Of a DNA stretch of 17,032 bases, positions 6,186-14,270 are shown in pieces. The stretch's first letter is position 1. Each line of letters opens with the position of its first letter. Origin of the DNA: G039029935 sp039029935 (GTDB lineage Bacteria > Chloroflexota > Anaerolineae > Caldilineales > Caldilineaceae); the NCBI GenBank assembly GCA_039029935.1, contig JBCCFC010000109.1, forward strand, positions 1 through 17,032. The letters are read 5' to 3'. A program made the translations under genes and the position numbers. Below the pieces are notes generated by a model. It saw nothing but the letters and a program-made list of their open reading frames with translations, had not been told where the DNA came from and did not search any database.

Positions 6186-9100
6186 TTAACAATTATTCAC
6201 TTCACTTTTCACTCTCCTTGCTTCTTCAGCAATCGCCCGATTCACCACCACATTGTCTAAAAACGACACACGCAACAACACATCTGTCAGCTCCTCAGCC
6301 CACTGTTGAAGTTGCTCATAGCTGCGCGCCAATAGCTGGCCCGCGCGCGGGTCATCAACGGTGCGCAGAACCTGATAACATATCCAGTGCGACCCAAAGT
6401 GTTCACGGCCATAGGGGTCTTGCAGTTTGGCATCCAACTGTGGATAGAGCCATTCAACCTCTGCCAATGCCTTGTCTAGCTGACCTCTGCGTTTGCGCTG
6501 TTGATAGGCGACATCGGCCAAGCCCGTCCGTGCGACGATTTCTAGTCCAACATTCGTCTGTGTATGCCGCTGCTGTAGTGCCTGGCGATAGGCGGCTTCC
6601 GCATCTGCCAACGCATCCCCAATCAGACAGGCATCGCCTAGTGCCAGATAACTCAAAGCACGTTGCGGTCGTGCCACTTTGTTATGCATTGCCAGCATCT
6701 GCTCGGCCAGCCCCCGCGCTTCCTCCATACGCCCCAGACGGGAGGCCACCAGACTGAGATTGCTCAGAATTTGATGGCGCAGGTTTTGGTCGGCCAGAAC
6801 AATGTCATGGTCAACCAAGGGCATTAACCATGCTTTAACTTGGTCATATTGCCCCAAGGCACTATAGGCCGAGGCCAATGTGACCAGTGCGTAGTAGGTT
6901 CGATACTCATTCCCCAGGTCTTTGTGAATCTCAATCGCGGCTTGGAGATAGGCAATCCGCTGGATATAGCTTGTGCCGATGTGGGTATATTGATGCCCAT
7001 CCTCATTTCTTGCCGTGTCCCCTGACCCACCCCCGAATCCATCCCCAGCCCCATCCCCACTGCCAAGCGTACTGCCCAAGACACCCAATGTCTCGGCCTC
7101 TCCAGAGCGGTTTTGGAGTTGTTGCCAAATGTGCAACGACTGATGGAGATAGGTCTTCATGCGTTCACTGCCACTACGATAGGAGGCCAGCAGCGCACCC
7201 ATCTCATAGAGCAGCTCGGCCTCACCCCAGAGGTTGCCACTGCGACGATAATGCGCCAACGCCTTTTCACCATGTTGCAGACCCGCATCCACATTGCTGT
7301 CATAAAACGATATATAGAAGGCCAGCAGCATTTCATAGCGACCCCAAAGATGGGGGGACGACTGGTCCGAGAGGTATTGGTGCGCCCACTGCCAATGGTT
7401 CTTGGCCTTATCCAATGCACCTGTGAGCAGAAACAGAGAGGCCATGCCCAGATAGTAACGCGCATGTAAGTCCAAGACTGCTTGATTGGGTCTAGGATTG
7501 TCTGCTGGTAATTCTGAGAGATGGGACTGTAGTTGTGTGCCAAGGGTCAAGCCTTCGCTGTGTTGGGAGAGGTGTCGGTGGGTCTCAATACGCACAACGC
7601 CGACATGAAGCCAGAGTCTCTGCCACATCTCATCGGCAATATGTCTGTGGGTTGTGTCTAGATATTCCTGAAGGTGCTGGCAGCAGGTAAAGACCACTTG
7701 GTAGGCGCCATTGCGTGTGTAAAAGTGGGTGAGGTGTTCAAAGACATTTTCGATAAGGTCAAACCAGCCATGTTGCAGGGTCTGTCGCCACGCCAAGTCA
7801 ATGTGATCCTGTTCACGCCGCAAATGCGCCAAGGCATCCACCGCGCCTACACCATCCAACTGTTGTGCATGAGCCACCACAAACACACAAAAATAGGTAC
7901 AGTATTGTCGCCAGAAGGCCACCATCTCGTCTGATTCACCGCTATTCGCGGACTGCGCTCGCCATTTGTCACGCAAAAAGGTTTGGGTCAAAGGGTGCAA
8001 CTCGTAGCGGCCAATGGTCTTGACATGGAGCAGGGATGTATCGGTAAGCCGTTTGAGTTGTGGGAGGGTGAGGCCGACGATGGCTGTCGCGGCCTGACGG
8101 TCAACCGAGGTTGCAAAGTGCGCCATCATCATCAGTGCCCGCTGTTGTTCAGGGGACAAAAGTTGCCATGACTGTTCCATGAGCGCGTCGATGCTAGAGT
8201 GATGTGCGACATGAGTCACCTGATCTGGGACGATATCCTGTGTCAGCAGCGAGTTGTCTTGGCGTAGGTGGGCAGCGATATCGGGTAAGGGCAGATGCTC
8301 TATCCACGCCGCCACCATCTCCAGCGCAAGGGGCAAGCCACCAGTCAAGCGACAGATGTCCACAATGTGTGTCATGTCTTTTTGGTGGACCTCAAAGCCA
8401 GGATTGTGACGACGAGCGCAGTCCAAAAAGAGCTGAATGCTGGCATAGCTGGGCTGTCCAGTAGGTTTGTACCCCATAGCGTTGTTTCCCATAAGTTTAT
8501 GGGCATCGAGTCGATAGAATGATGGCTTCTCCACCTCAGCGGGTTGCGGAACAGGCAATGGCGTTACGTTGAGGACTGTTTCACCAGACACATTTAGGCG
8601 TACACGCGATGTCACTAAAAATGTACAGGCCGATGCCTCCAATAAGAGAGAGACCAACAATGGCTTTGCCTCTTGCACATGCTCAAAATTATCAAAAATA
8701 AGCAACATGGTCCGGTGGCTAAGATAGCTGATGACCTGTTGCTCAAGCTCGCCATTGCTTCCTGGCGGCAGTTTGAGTGCGCCTGCAAGTTCGATGACAA
8801 CGCGCTGTCTTGTCTGCGCCTGCTGCTCAGGGGACGCATCCACAGCAGCCGCCTCCACACCAGCCGCCTCTATCCCCGCCAGCGGCACAAAGCCAACACC
8901 ATGCTCAAAGAGTTCATCCTCAGCAACCATCTGCCCCAAGGTCAATGCAATATGGCTTTTGCCAACCCCACCCATGCCTGTCAGCGTCACCAGGCGCTGA
9001 ACGGGGTTGCGCAACTGCGCCATTGCCGTTGCTAACAGGGCGTCATGTCCAATCAGCGGGACCAACGGGGCTGGACTTTTTGGCACGGCTGTAGGCATGA

Positions 9101-10055
9101 TTGGCGTCACGGGGGCGACAAGTGATGGCAGATCGCCATCGTTCGGTGTGGTTGGCAGCGATGTGTCCTGCCCCGTTGAGTCCTGCCCCGTTGTGGACTG
9201 GCCTTGCTCCACCCCGGCCACGCGTACTGAATCGTCAGACTGTGTACTTGACTCATTGGGTGTGGTCAGCGTACTGTCTTCGTCAACCAGTGTATCTGCC
9301 AGTGTATCTGCCAGTGTATCCGCCCGGATCCTTGCCATCAACTGCTCGGTTTCCTCATCGGGCGCAACATCCAACTCTTCACGTAAGACTTCTTGTAATG
9401 TTTTATATTGACCCAACGCTGCCCAACGCTGCCCATTTTGGTACAACAGATTGATCTTGAGCCGATACGCTTCCTCATGCCAAGGGACAAGGGTCAACAA
9501 ACGGTCGATGTCTGTATACGCCTGCGACAAGTTTCTCTGCGCGGCCTCTAGTTGGCTGAGGCGATAATACAGCGTCACTGCCTGTGTGCGTGTTTCTTCA
9601 CGCATCTGCATCACCCAATCTTGGAAAAGCACGATGTCGGGGAGTTCAAAATTTGCCAAAAACTCGCCACCATAAAGCGCGGCAGCGTTGCGGAGTTCTG
9701 TCCTGTCATGGCTATCTTGGCAGTTCTGTGCAGCCTTTGCCAACTGATGAATATCGATCTCTGTGGATGGCGTCAGGTTGAACTGGATGGTCTGGCGCGT
9801 AATGGTGAGGTGGTTGCCCAAATATTGACGAACGGACACCAAGCGATTTCGCAGATTACGACGGGCCACCTTCTGCCCACTATAGGGCCAGAGCAATTCT
9901 GCCAACTCGGTGCGACTATGCAGACGACCTGTGGTCATGATGTAATAGACCAGCGCATAGGCCTTGGCCGTTTCCAATGCTGGTAGCGGTATTTGGTTGA
10001 CCCAAATCTGTGGTGGGCCAAGCAATTGAACCGACAATCTATTTTCTTGCAACAT
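6186..10055 (-). CDS. SARP/AfsR-like transcriptional regulator (winged helix, BTAD, NB-ARC-like ATPase, TPR)
   Basis: This is a 1289-residue cytoplasmic regulator. Residues 5-95 are an OmpR-like winged helix (LLGPPQIWVN; ARRNLRNRLVSVRQYLG as the recognition region). Residues about 98-245 are a bacterial transcriptional activation domain (EFLANFE, PWHEEAYR, LREELDVAPDEET). A low-complexity linker with short repeats spans 246-330. An NB-ARC/STAND-type ATPase follows: Walker A GMGGVGKS (360-367), Walker B LLIFDNFEHV (451-460), LVTSR (480-484) and GLPLAL (573-578). The rest is TPR-like helices, a glycine-rich insert (nt about 7015-7070) and a C-terminal module ending SFLDNV, shared with the kinase at 941. 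Known relatives switch on target genes when the ATPase-TPR part senses a signal. The start is the ATG at 10053-10055 with AGG about 4 bases upstream. It converges on higBA, and the opposite-strand XRE gene begins about 400 bp upstream. Target genes are unknown. Confidence 0.93.
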   Translation of the reverse strand: MLQENRLSVQLLGPPQIWVNQIPLPALETAKAYALVYYIMTTGRLHSRTELAELLWPYSGQKVARRNLRNRLVSVRQYLGNHLTITRQTIQFNLTPSTEIDIHQLAKAAQNCQDSHDRTELRNAAALYGGEFLANFELPDIVLFQDWVMQMREETRTQAVTLYYRLSQLEAAQRNLSQAYTDIDRLLTLVPWHEEAYRLKINLLYQNGQRWAALGQYKTLQEVLREELDVAPDEETEQLMARIRADTLADTLADTLVDEDSTLTTPNESSTQSDDSVRVAGVEQGQSTTGQDSTGQDTSLPTTPNDGDLPSLVAPVTPIMPTAVPKSPAPLVPLIGHDALLATAMAQLRNPVQRLVTLTGMGGVGKSHIALTLGQMVAEDELFEHGVGFVPLAGIEAAGVEAAAVDASPEQQAQTRQRVVIELAGALKLPPGSNGELEQQVISYLSHRTMLLIFDNFEHVQEAKPLLVSLLLEASACTFLVTSRVRLNVSGETVLNVTPLPVPQPAEVEKPSFYRLDAHKLMGNNAMGYKPTGQPSYASIQLFLDCARRHNPGFEVHQKDMTHIVDICRLTGGLPLALEMVAAWIEHLPLPDIAAHLRQDNSLLTQDIVPDQVTHVAHHSSIDALMEQSWQLLSPEQQRALMMMAHFATSVDRQAATAIVGLTLPQLKRLTDTSLLHVKTIGRYELHPLTQTFLRDKWRAQSANSGESDEMVAFWRQYCTYFCVFVVAHAQQLDGVGAVDALAHLRREQDHIDLAWRQTLQHGWFDLIENVFEHLTHFYTRNGAYQVVFTCCQHLQEYLDTTHRHIADEMWQRLWLHVGVVRIETHRHLSQHSEGLTLGTQLQSHLSELPADNPRPNQAVLDLHARYYLGMASLFLLTGALDKAKNHWQWAHQYLSDQSSPHLWGRYEMLLAFYISFYDSNVDAGLQHGEKALAHYRRSGNLWGEAELLYEMGALLASYRSGSERMKTYLHQSLHIWQQLQNRSGEAETLGVLGSTLGSGDGAGDGFGGGSGDTARNEDGHQYTHIGTSYIQRIAYLQAAIEIHKDLGNEYRTYYALVTLASAYSALGQYDQVKAWLMPLVDHDIVLADQNLRHQILSNLSLVASRLGRMEEARGLAEQMLAMHNKVARPQRALSYLALGDACLIGDALADAEAAYRQALQQRHTQTNVGLEIVARTGLADVAYQQRKRRGQLDKALAEVEWLYPQLDAKLQDPYGREHFGSHWICYQVLRTVDDPRAGQLLARSYEQLQQWAEELTDVLLRVSFLDNVVVNRAIAEEARRVKSEVNNC
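9166..9195. repeat. Coding 15-bp direct repeat in the SARP linker
   Basis: Two near-identical 15-bp units (TCCTGCCCCGTTGAG and TCCTGCCCCGTTGTG) encode TGQDSTGQDT in the linker between the BTAD and ATPase domains. They preserve the frame. Confidence 0.8.
9288..9323. repeat. Coding 12-bp tandem repeat in the SARP linker
   Basis: Three units of CAGTGTATCTGC, the last with one change, encode the ADTLADTLADTL segment just after the BTAD domain. A change in copy number would alter the linker in four-residue steps. Confidence 0.85.
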
Positions 10056-10152
10056 AACACCTACTTTTCATTAATACGCTCATAAATACTTGTATTCGAG
10101 TCTACAACAAAAGCTGTATTCATACAAATTATTCAATTTAACGATGATTGTG

Positions 10153-10210
10153 ACGCTATCTGGGACGATGCCTGGGACGCTATCTGGGACGCTATCTGGG
10201 ACGGGTATCG
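10153..10210. repeat. 12-bp tandem repeats upstream of the SARP gene (candidate operator)
   Basis: Four tandem 12-bp units: ACGCTATCTGGG (10153-10164), ACGATGCCTGGG (10165-10176) and two more perfect copies (10177-10200), then a partial fifth, ACGGGTATC. They begin 98 bp upstream of the SARP start on its own strand, in the divergent spacer. SARP proteins are known to bind short direct repeats about one helical turn apart, so these could be an autoregulatory site. This is inference from position and period; nothing else supports binding. Confidence 0.55.
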
Positions 10211-10270
10211 TTTATCATCTCTTCGTATTTAAAATTAACTTGGCTTTGATCTATTAGATGATAAATACGA
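10211..10270. repeat. AT-rich inverted repeat in the divergent spacer
   Basis: TTTATCATCT (10211-10220) and AGATGATAAA (10256-10265) are perfect reverse complements 35 bases apart. TCGTATTT (10222-10229) and AAATACGA (10263-10270) form a second, overlapping pair. The region is AT-rich and lies between the 12-bp repeats and the XRE gene. The remaining spacer, 10271-10436, is AT-rich with no gene and no convincing promoter. Confidence 0.45.
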
Positions 10271-10451
10271 CATATCTAATATAAAACCAGAAAAGTAGAA
10301 AGGCATAGGCAATGCTCAACACAATACAATAAAATATGAATCTAAATGGTGACCAACCATATTATCTAAATTATCTGTCCCATTCTACAACACCGCTTAA
10401 ATAAAATCTACAACAAGGTTTTAGCACAGCACAATGAGAGGACTTATACAT

Positions 10452-10712
10452 ATGGCGATGGCTGAGGCAACACAAAAAACAGAAGAAATCTATCACCGCT
10501 TTGGCAACAGTGTGCGCACGATTCGGCGCGCCAACGATATGACACAGGCACAACTGGCCGTATTGGCGGGGATGAACAAGACCTATTTGGTACGCATTGA
10601 AGGGGGCGACAAGAACGTAACGTTAAAAACCGCACAAAAGTTGGCCTCTGCGTTGGATATGGAGTTAACCACATTACTCAAGGGGGTCCACGTGACTATT
10701 GAGGTCACATAA
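10452..10712 (+). CDS. XRE-family helix-turn-helix regulator (module 1)
   Basis: This is an 86-residue protein made almost entirely of a lambda-repressor-like HTH: SVRTIRRANDMTQAQLAVLA, then GMNKTYLVRIEGGDKNVTLK, then TAQKLASALDMELTTLL. The turn and recognition helix (AGMNKTYLVRIE) are well formed. The start at 10452 is chosen because AGAGGA (10437-10442) sits 9 bases before it; an in-frame ATG at 10434 would put that site inside the gene. A close paralogue occurs at 14271, with AGMNKTYLVRIE identical. Each copy stands just upstream of a secreted SdrD B-like gene, so control of that gene or of its own promoter is inferred. No toxin-like partner lies next to it. Confidence 0.88.
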   Translation: MAMAEATQKTEEIYHRFGNSVRTIRRANDMTQAQLAVLAGMNKTYLVRIEGGDKNVTLKTAQKLASALDMELTTLLKGVHVTIEVT

Positions 10713-10757
10713 GCCTATGAACATATCACCAAAACATTCATTTCCAATGGAGACAAC

Positions 10758-10874
10758 ATGGGAACGGAATATGAAAGTTCACTCGGACTGTCGCCCGGCG
10801 CTCAGGTAGACAACCTGAGATACTTTCAGGGCCGTAAGCGTGTGTACTTGTTTTTGCGGAATGGCCTTAGATGA
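10758..10874 (+). CDS. Possible 38-residue small protein
   Basis: ATG 10758 has GGAG about 6 bases upstream and opens a 38-codon frame: MGTEYESSLGLSPGAQVDNL, then RYFQGRKRVYLFLRNGLR, stopping at TGA 10872-10874. It begins 45 bases after the XRE stop and could be in the same transcript. The second half is basic and aromatic. No family is recognised. The frame overlaps a hairpin (10801-10819), so the segment may instead be a structured leader. Evidence is limited to the ribosome site and the open frame. Confidence 0.3.
   Translation: MGTEYESSLGLSPGAQVDNLRYFQGRKRVYLFLRNGLR
10772..10828 (+). other. Nested stem structure in the XRE-to-surface-gene spacer
   Basis: CTCAGGT (10801-10807) and ACCTGAG (10813-10819) form a perfect 7-bp stem with a 5-base loop. 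TGAAAGT (10772-10778) and ACTTTCA (10822-10828) could close an outer stem around it. No T-run follows. It could be a leader RNA fold or an operator. No known riboswitch class was recognised. Confidence 0.4.
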
Positions 10875-10888
10875 CAATCAGGGCTTAA

Positions 10889-10911
10889 CAATTTTTGTCA
10901 AGTCTAGCTTA
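10889..10911 (+). promoter_or_regulatory. Candidate shared element, copy 1 (upstream of surface gene 1)
   Basis: CAATTTTTGTCAAG, two bases, then TAGCTTA lies 117 bases before the ATG of the surface protein. A similar order of blocks (CAACTTTTTATGTCAAAG, then TAGCTTA) lies at 14692-14721 before the second surface gene. It could be an operator for the paired XRE proteins or part of a promoter. Confidence 0.35.
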
Positions 10912-10945
10912 AAGTTTGCTCACAAGAATAAAGGAATGATCAAAT

Positions 10946-11038
10946 ATGACAAATACAACGAATGGCAATCGTCACCGGAGACAAGCATGGTGTGATGTCA
11001 GTATCAAAAAGCGAGGGAGCATTTTACATGAGTTATAG
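10946..11038 (+). CDS. Possible 30-codon leader ORF overlapping the surface gene start
   Basis: ATG 10946 has AAGGA (10931-10935) 10 bases upstream and opens MTNTTNGNRHRRQAWCDVSI, then KKRGSILHELL, stopping at TAG 11036-11038. The stop lies just past the preferred ATG of the surface gene (11028), in another frame, so translation could be coupled. The peptide is basic and unlike any known family. It may be only a by-product of the coding frame. Confidence 0.25.
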   Translation: MTNTTNGNRHRRQAWCDVSIKKRGSILHEL

Positions 11039-14000
11039 ATCAACCAAACAATTTTACAAATCAATGGTCAGAGCCATGCGTACGCTCGGCACAGCCTTGC
11101 TGGTGGTCGCGTTGCTAGGGCTAATCCCCCCACCGTTGGTGACCAGTGTAACGACTCACAACATACCTACCGGGAAATCTTCAAGCTCCCTAGCCGAAGC
11201 ACTGACCACCGCGCTGCAAGAGAGCCTTGTGGATACCCCCGTTGCCAACGCCGCTCCAGCCACCACCTGTGTGGGGGGGGACGATCTGGGTGGTCTCGTG
11301 TGGCAGGACTCTAACGCGGATGGTATACGAAACGCGGGTACAGAACTAGGGTTTGACGGCACCAACAACGGCCCCATCATCGTGACAGCCTACGACCAAA
11401 ACGGTCAAGTAGGCACTCCTGTCACCGTAGATACCGATGGAACGTACTTCTTTGACGATATCTTTAGTGGCCGCAGCGGCGACGATGCCCACATCCGTCT
11501 AGAGTTCAGCGGCTTGCCCAGCAGTATGGTAGATAGCATTCACGGCAGCAACAGCGGCACCACGGTGCAGCACCACAGTGCAGCAACGTGTGCGGCGGAC
11601 TTGGGGGTGCTTGATACGTCCGTGTCAACGTCTAGCTGCCCGACAGGAATCTTGTTGAACAATGGCGAACTGGTTGCAACCTGTTCAGCCGACACGGACG
11701 CAGACTATGTCATGGGGCTTTTTGATCCCAGCGGTTTAACCTTCAACAGCGCGACCCAATCGCCGCCCGAATTTCACCATGCCGATTGGACGGTAGGGAA
11801 TCTCGGCAACATCTACTTCACCGAATTTAATAGCGATGGTCACATCTATGCAGCGGCATCGTTGTTTACACGGGTGCATCGTGGTGGTTCTTTTGTCCCA
11901 CAGTGGCGCTACGGTAATCTTGGCGGGGGATATAATGACCTGAATGCCGCCGGTACACTCTATCGCATGGACCCCGTGACGGGTGATCCTCTCGTTTGGG
12001 CCAGATTGCCCCAGCAATCAAGCACATTCCGTTCGAATGGGACTGGCATACGTACCACCGGCCCAGGCTTAGGGGGCGTCGCTTACGACACAAGTTGTGC
12101 CCAGGTAGCGGTGGCCAATATGGAAGATGGCAAAGTCTATCTCTTTGATGCATCCCACAGTGGCCCATTCCCGCTCACAGAAACCGAGGCGGTTGACATC
12201 TTCGACCCACTGACCGCCGACAGTGGCGTGGCAGGGATGCCAGCGTTCGGTGAACGCGTCTTTGGTCTTGAGTACTACAATGGCCGACTCTACTACACGA
12301 TGCATGATCTGGAGCCGGGGGGAACGACTGGATTCGCTTTTGCAGGTAAGATCAATGTGCGCTCGGTGGCCATCAATAGCTGCGCATTTGATGATGGCTC
12401 GGACCGAGAAGAAATCAATGAATCATTTGTGCCCATTAGCAGTATAGGTAGCAATCCTATTGAGGCACTCCCTGTGCTGGCAGACATTGATATTGATTCA
12501 GCTGGGCGCATGGCCCTTGGCACAATGAGTGCGTACTTGGGGGGATACTATGGGAACGGCTCAAACAATGCGCCTGACCTCTACAACCACCATGCGGGCG
12601 TCTATGTCTATGAAAATAGCGGTGGCACTTGGGCGCGCACCAAATACACCGCCGTGGGACAACACAGCTATTTTGCCACTATCAATGAGACGGCGACGGG
12701 TGGTGTGGCCTGGAATGAGTATGACGGGGTACCCGGTGGCGGCATTGATGACATTCTGTGGATGGCGGGTGCCGATTTTCAAGGGGAAGATAGCAAGTTT
12801 GGTATAGTCGGGTATGAAACTGCCACGTTAAATAACAGCCAAGAGTTGGAAACATCGACCTCGTACATTCAGTTCCTCTTCGATCCAAATCCGTCCTTCG
12901 ATCTCAAAGGAAATGGTGGCGATGTGGACATCTACGCCTGTAGCAGCATCCCGCTGGAAATCGGCAACTACGTCTGGCTCGACGAGGATAGCGACGGCAT
13001 CCAGGACCCCTGTGAGCCACCCATCGAAGGCGTCACCGTGACGCTCTACAACATGACTGGCACAGTCGTCGCCACCACGATGACCGACGCATCTGGCGAA
13101 TACTACTTCAACAATGCCAACGTCAACCAGAATGGAGCCACGGGTCTGGAGCCCCAGAGCAACTACACTATCACCATCGACATCAACCAGACGGTGACCA
13201 TCTCCGGCAATGCTGTGGGGTTGAATGCCTACAATCCCACGACACCTAACGTCGATTCTGGCACCACCATCAGCGACAGTGTGGATTCCGATGGCATTCT
13301 CAACGGCACGGTGGTCGAGATCTCTGCCATGACTGGCAGTGCTGGTGAGAATGACCATACCTTTGATTTTGGTTTCCATCCGCTAGAAGCCGTACCCAGT
13401 GTCGCGGTGGAGAAAATACGCAACACACCAGACCCCGTCCTGCCGGGAGCAACCGTGACCTTCACCATCCGCATCACCAACACAGGCGTTACCACCATCA
13501 CAACGCTGCCCTTGACCGACACCTATGACACCACCTTCCTCACCTATGTTGGCTTACGCACTACACCAGAATCGGACAGCACGGCCAACAGTGGTCAGAT
13601 TCTGTGGAGCGATTTGACACAGGCTGCGCCCAATGGCTTTGGGCAAGACTTAGGGCCAAACGGTGTCTTTGATGTTGTGGTCGAGTTTGCGGCACGGATG
13701 GACACAACATCGCTGCCCAATAGCTGGACCGTCAACACGGCACAGGTCTTCACACACACCGTCACCGACACCGTGCGCATCTTTGCGCCGACGAATGTGC
13801 TGTTGAGCAACCGTGATGTCACAGCAACAAGCGAAGGTGTCACGCTCTCATGGTCTACAGTGAACGAGACCGAGTTGATTGGCTTCCATGTGCTGTACAT
13901 TGACCCGCAAAGCGGTGACTACGTTCAGGTAACAGACGATGCCGAGATGATTGTGGCCGAACATGCTGGGCGTTCTAATGGGGCGGATTACCGCTATATG

Positions 14001-14138
14001 GGTGACACAGACATGGATATGGATACGGGCTATCACTATCTGTTGGCGTTGGTGATGGCCGATGGCACACGCATGATTATGGATATGGGTGTGGCCGAAG
14101 ATGCGTGGATAGTCTATTTGCCAGTGTTGCGGAAATAG
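11028..14138 (+). CDS. Secreted SdrD B-like / propeller-like / DUF11 surface protein (module 1)
   Basis: This 1036-residue exported protein begins MSYRSTKQFYKSMVRAMRTL, then a hydrophobic stretch (about residues 20-38), a Sec-type signal. ATG 11028 is chosen because GGGAG (11015-11019) lies 8 bases upstream; the in-frame ATG at 10962 has no such site. Order of parts: SdrD B-like repeat with LVWQDSNADGIRNAG (from about residue 86); a long region (about 200-640) of repeated beta-strand blocks such as GTLYRMDPVTGDP and GKVYLFD, propeller-like but not assignable; a second SdrD B-like repeat with YVWLDEDSDGIQD (about 644); a DUF11-like domain, VAVEKIRNTPDPVLPG (about 791); an Fn3-like module (about 923-1030). 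It ends WIVYLPVLRK. The D-x-D-x-DG motifs probably bind calcium. A structural or adhesive role outside the cell is inferred. It is the second gene of an XRE-surface module. Confidence 0.88.
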   Translation: MSYRSTKQFYKSMVRAMRTLGTALLVVALLGLIPPPLVTSVTTHNIPTGKSSSSLAEALTTALQESLVDTPVANAAPATTCVGGDDLGGLVWQDSNADGIRNAGTELGFDGTNNGPIIVTAYDQNGQVGTPVTVDTDGTYFFDDIFSGRSGDDAHIRLEFSGLPSSMVDSIHGSNSGTTVQHHSAATCAADLGVLDTSVSTSSCPTGILLNNGELVATCSADTDADYVMGLFDPSGLTFNSATQSPPEFHHADWTVGNLGNIYFTEFNSDGHIYAAASLFTRVHRGGSFVPQWRYGNLGGGYNDLNAAGTLYRMDPVTGDPLVWARLPQQSSTFRSNGTGIRTTGPGLGGVAYDTSCAQVAVANMEDGKVYLFDASHSGPFPLTETEAVDIFDPLTADSGVAGMPAFGERVFGLEYYNGRLYYTMHDLEPGGTTGFAFAGKINVRSVAINSCAFDDGSDREEINESFVPISSIGSNPIEALPVLADIDIDSAGRMALGTMSAYLGGYYGNGSNNAPDLYNHHAGVYVYENSGGTWARTKYTAVGQHSYFATINETATGGVAWNEYDGVPGGGIDDILWMAGADFQGEDSKFGIVGYETATLNNSQELETSTSYIQFLFDPNPSFDLKGNGGDVDIYACSSIPLEIGNYVWLDEDSDGIQDPCEPPIEGVTVTLYNMTGTVVATTMTDASGEYYFNNANVNQNGATGLEPQSNYTITIDINQTVTISGNAVGLNAYNPTTPNVDSGTTISDSVDSDGILNGTVVEISAMTGSAGENDHTFDFGFHPLEAVPSVAVEKIRNTPDPVLPGATVTFTIRITNTGVTTITTLPLTDTYDTTFLTYVGLRTTPESDSTANSGQILWSDLTQAAPNGFGQDLGPNGVFDVVVEFAARMDTTSLPNSWTVNTAQVFTHTVTDTVRIFAPTNVLLSNRDVTATSEGVTLSWSTVNETELIGFHVLYIDPQSGDYVQVTDDAEMIVAEHAGRSNGADYRYMGDTDMDMDTGYHYLLALVMADGTRMIMDMGVAEDAWIVYLPVLRK

Positions 14139-14255
14139 TTGAAGGGTTAAAGAGTTGAAGAGTTGAAAAGTTGAAGAGTTGAAGGATTCACCCTTCCACC
14201 TTTCAACCCTTCCACCTTTCAACCCTTCCACCTTTCAACCTTTCAACCCTTCAAC
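14138..14255. repeat. Octamer repeat array with two opposite-facing arms
   Basis: Six octamers of the type GTTGAAGG/GTTGAAGA run from 14138 to 14185. After a 6-base spacer, eight reverse-oriented octamers follow from 14192 to 14255: CCTTCCAC alternating with CTTTCAAC three times, then CTTTCAAC and CCTTCAAC. The arms are largely complementary and could fold into a long imperfect hairpin. The array starts at the last base of the surface gene's stop codon and ends just before the ribosome site of the next XRE gene. No T-run follows, so it is not a classic terminator. It is not CRISPR, since there are no spacers between units. Confidence 0.9.
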
Positions 14256-14270
14256 AAAAGGAAACGAACG

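Noticed and set aside
6218..6757. 179-codon plus-strand frame
   Set aside because: It is antisense to the SARP gene C-terminus and gives a Pro/His-rich translation without known motifs.
12828..13379. 183-codon minus-strand frame
   Set aside because: It lies inside the surface protein gene 11028-14138 and mirrors its repeat region; no ribosome site or family match.
14138..14255. CRISPR array
   Set aside because: Units are 8 bp, contiguous and in two orientations, with no spacers and no cas genes nearby.
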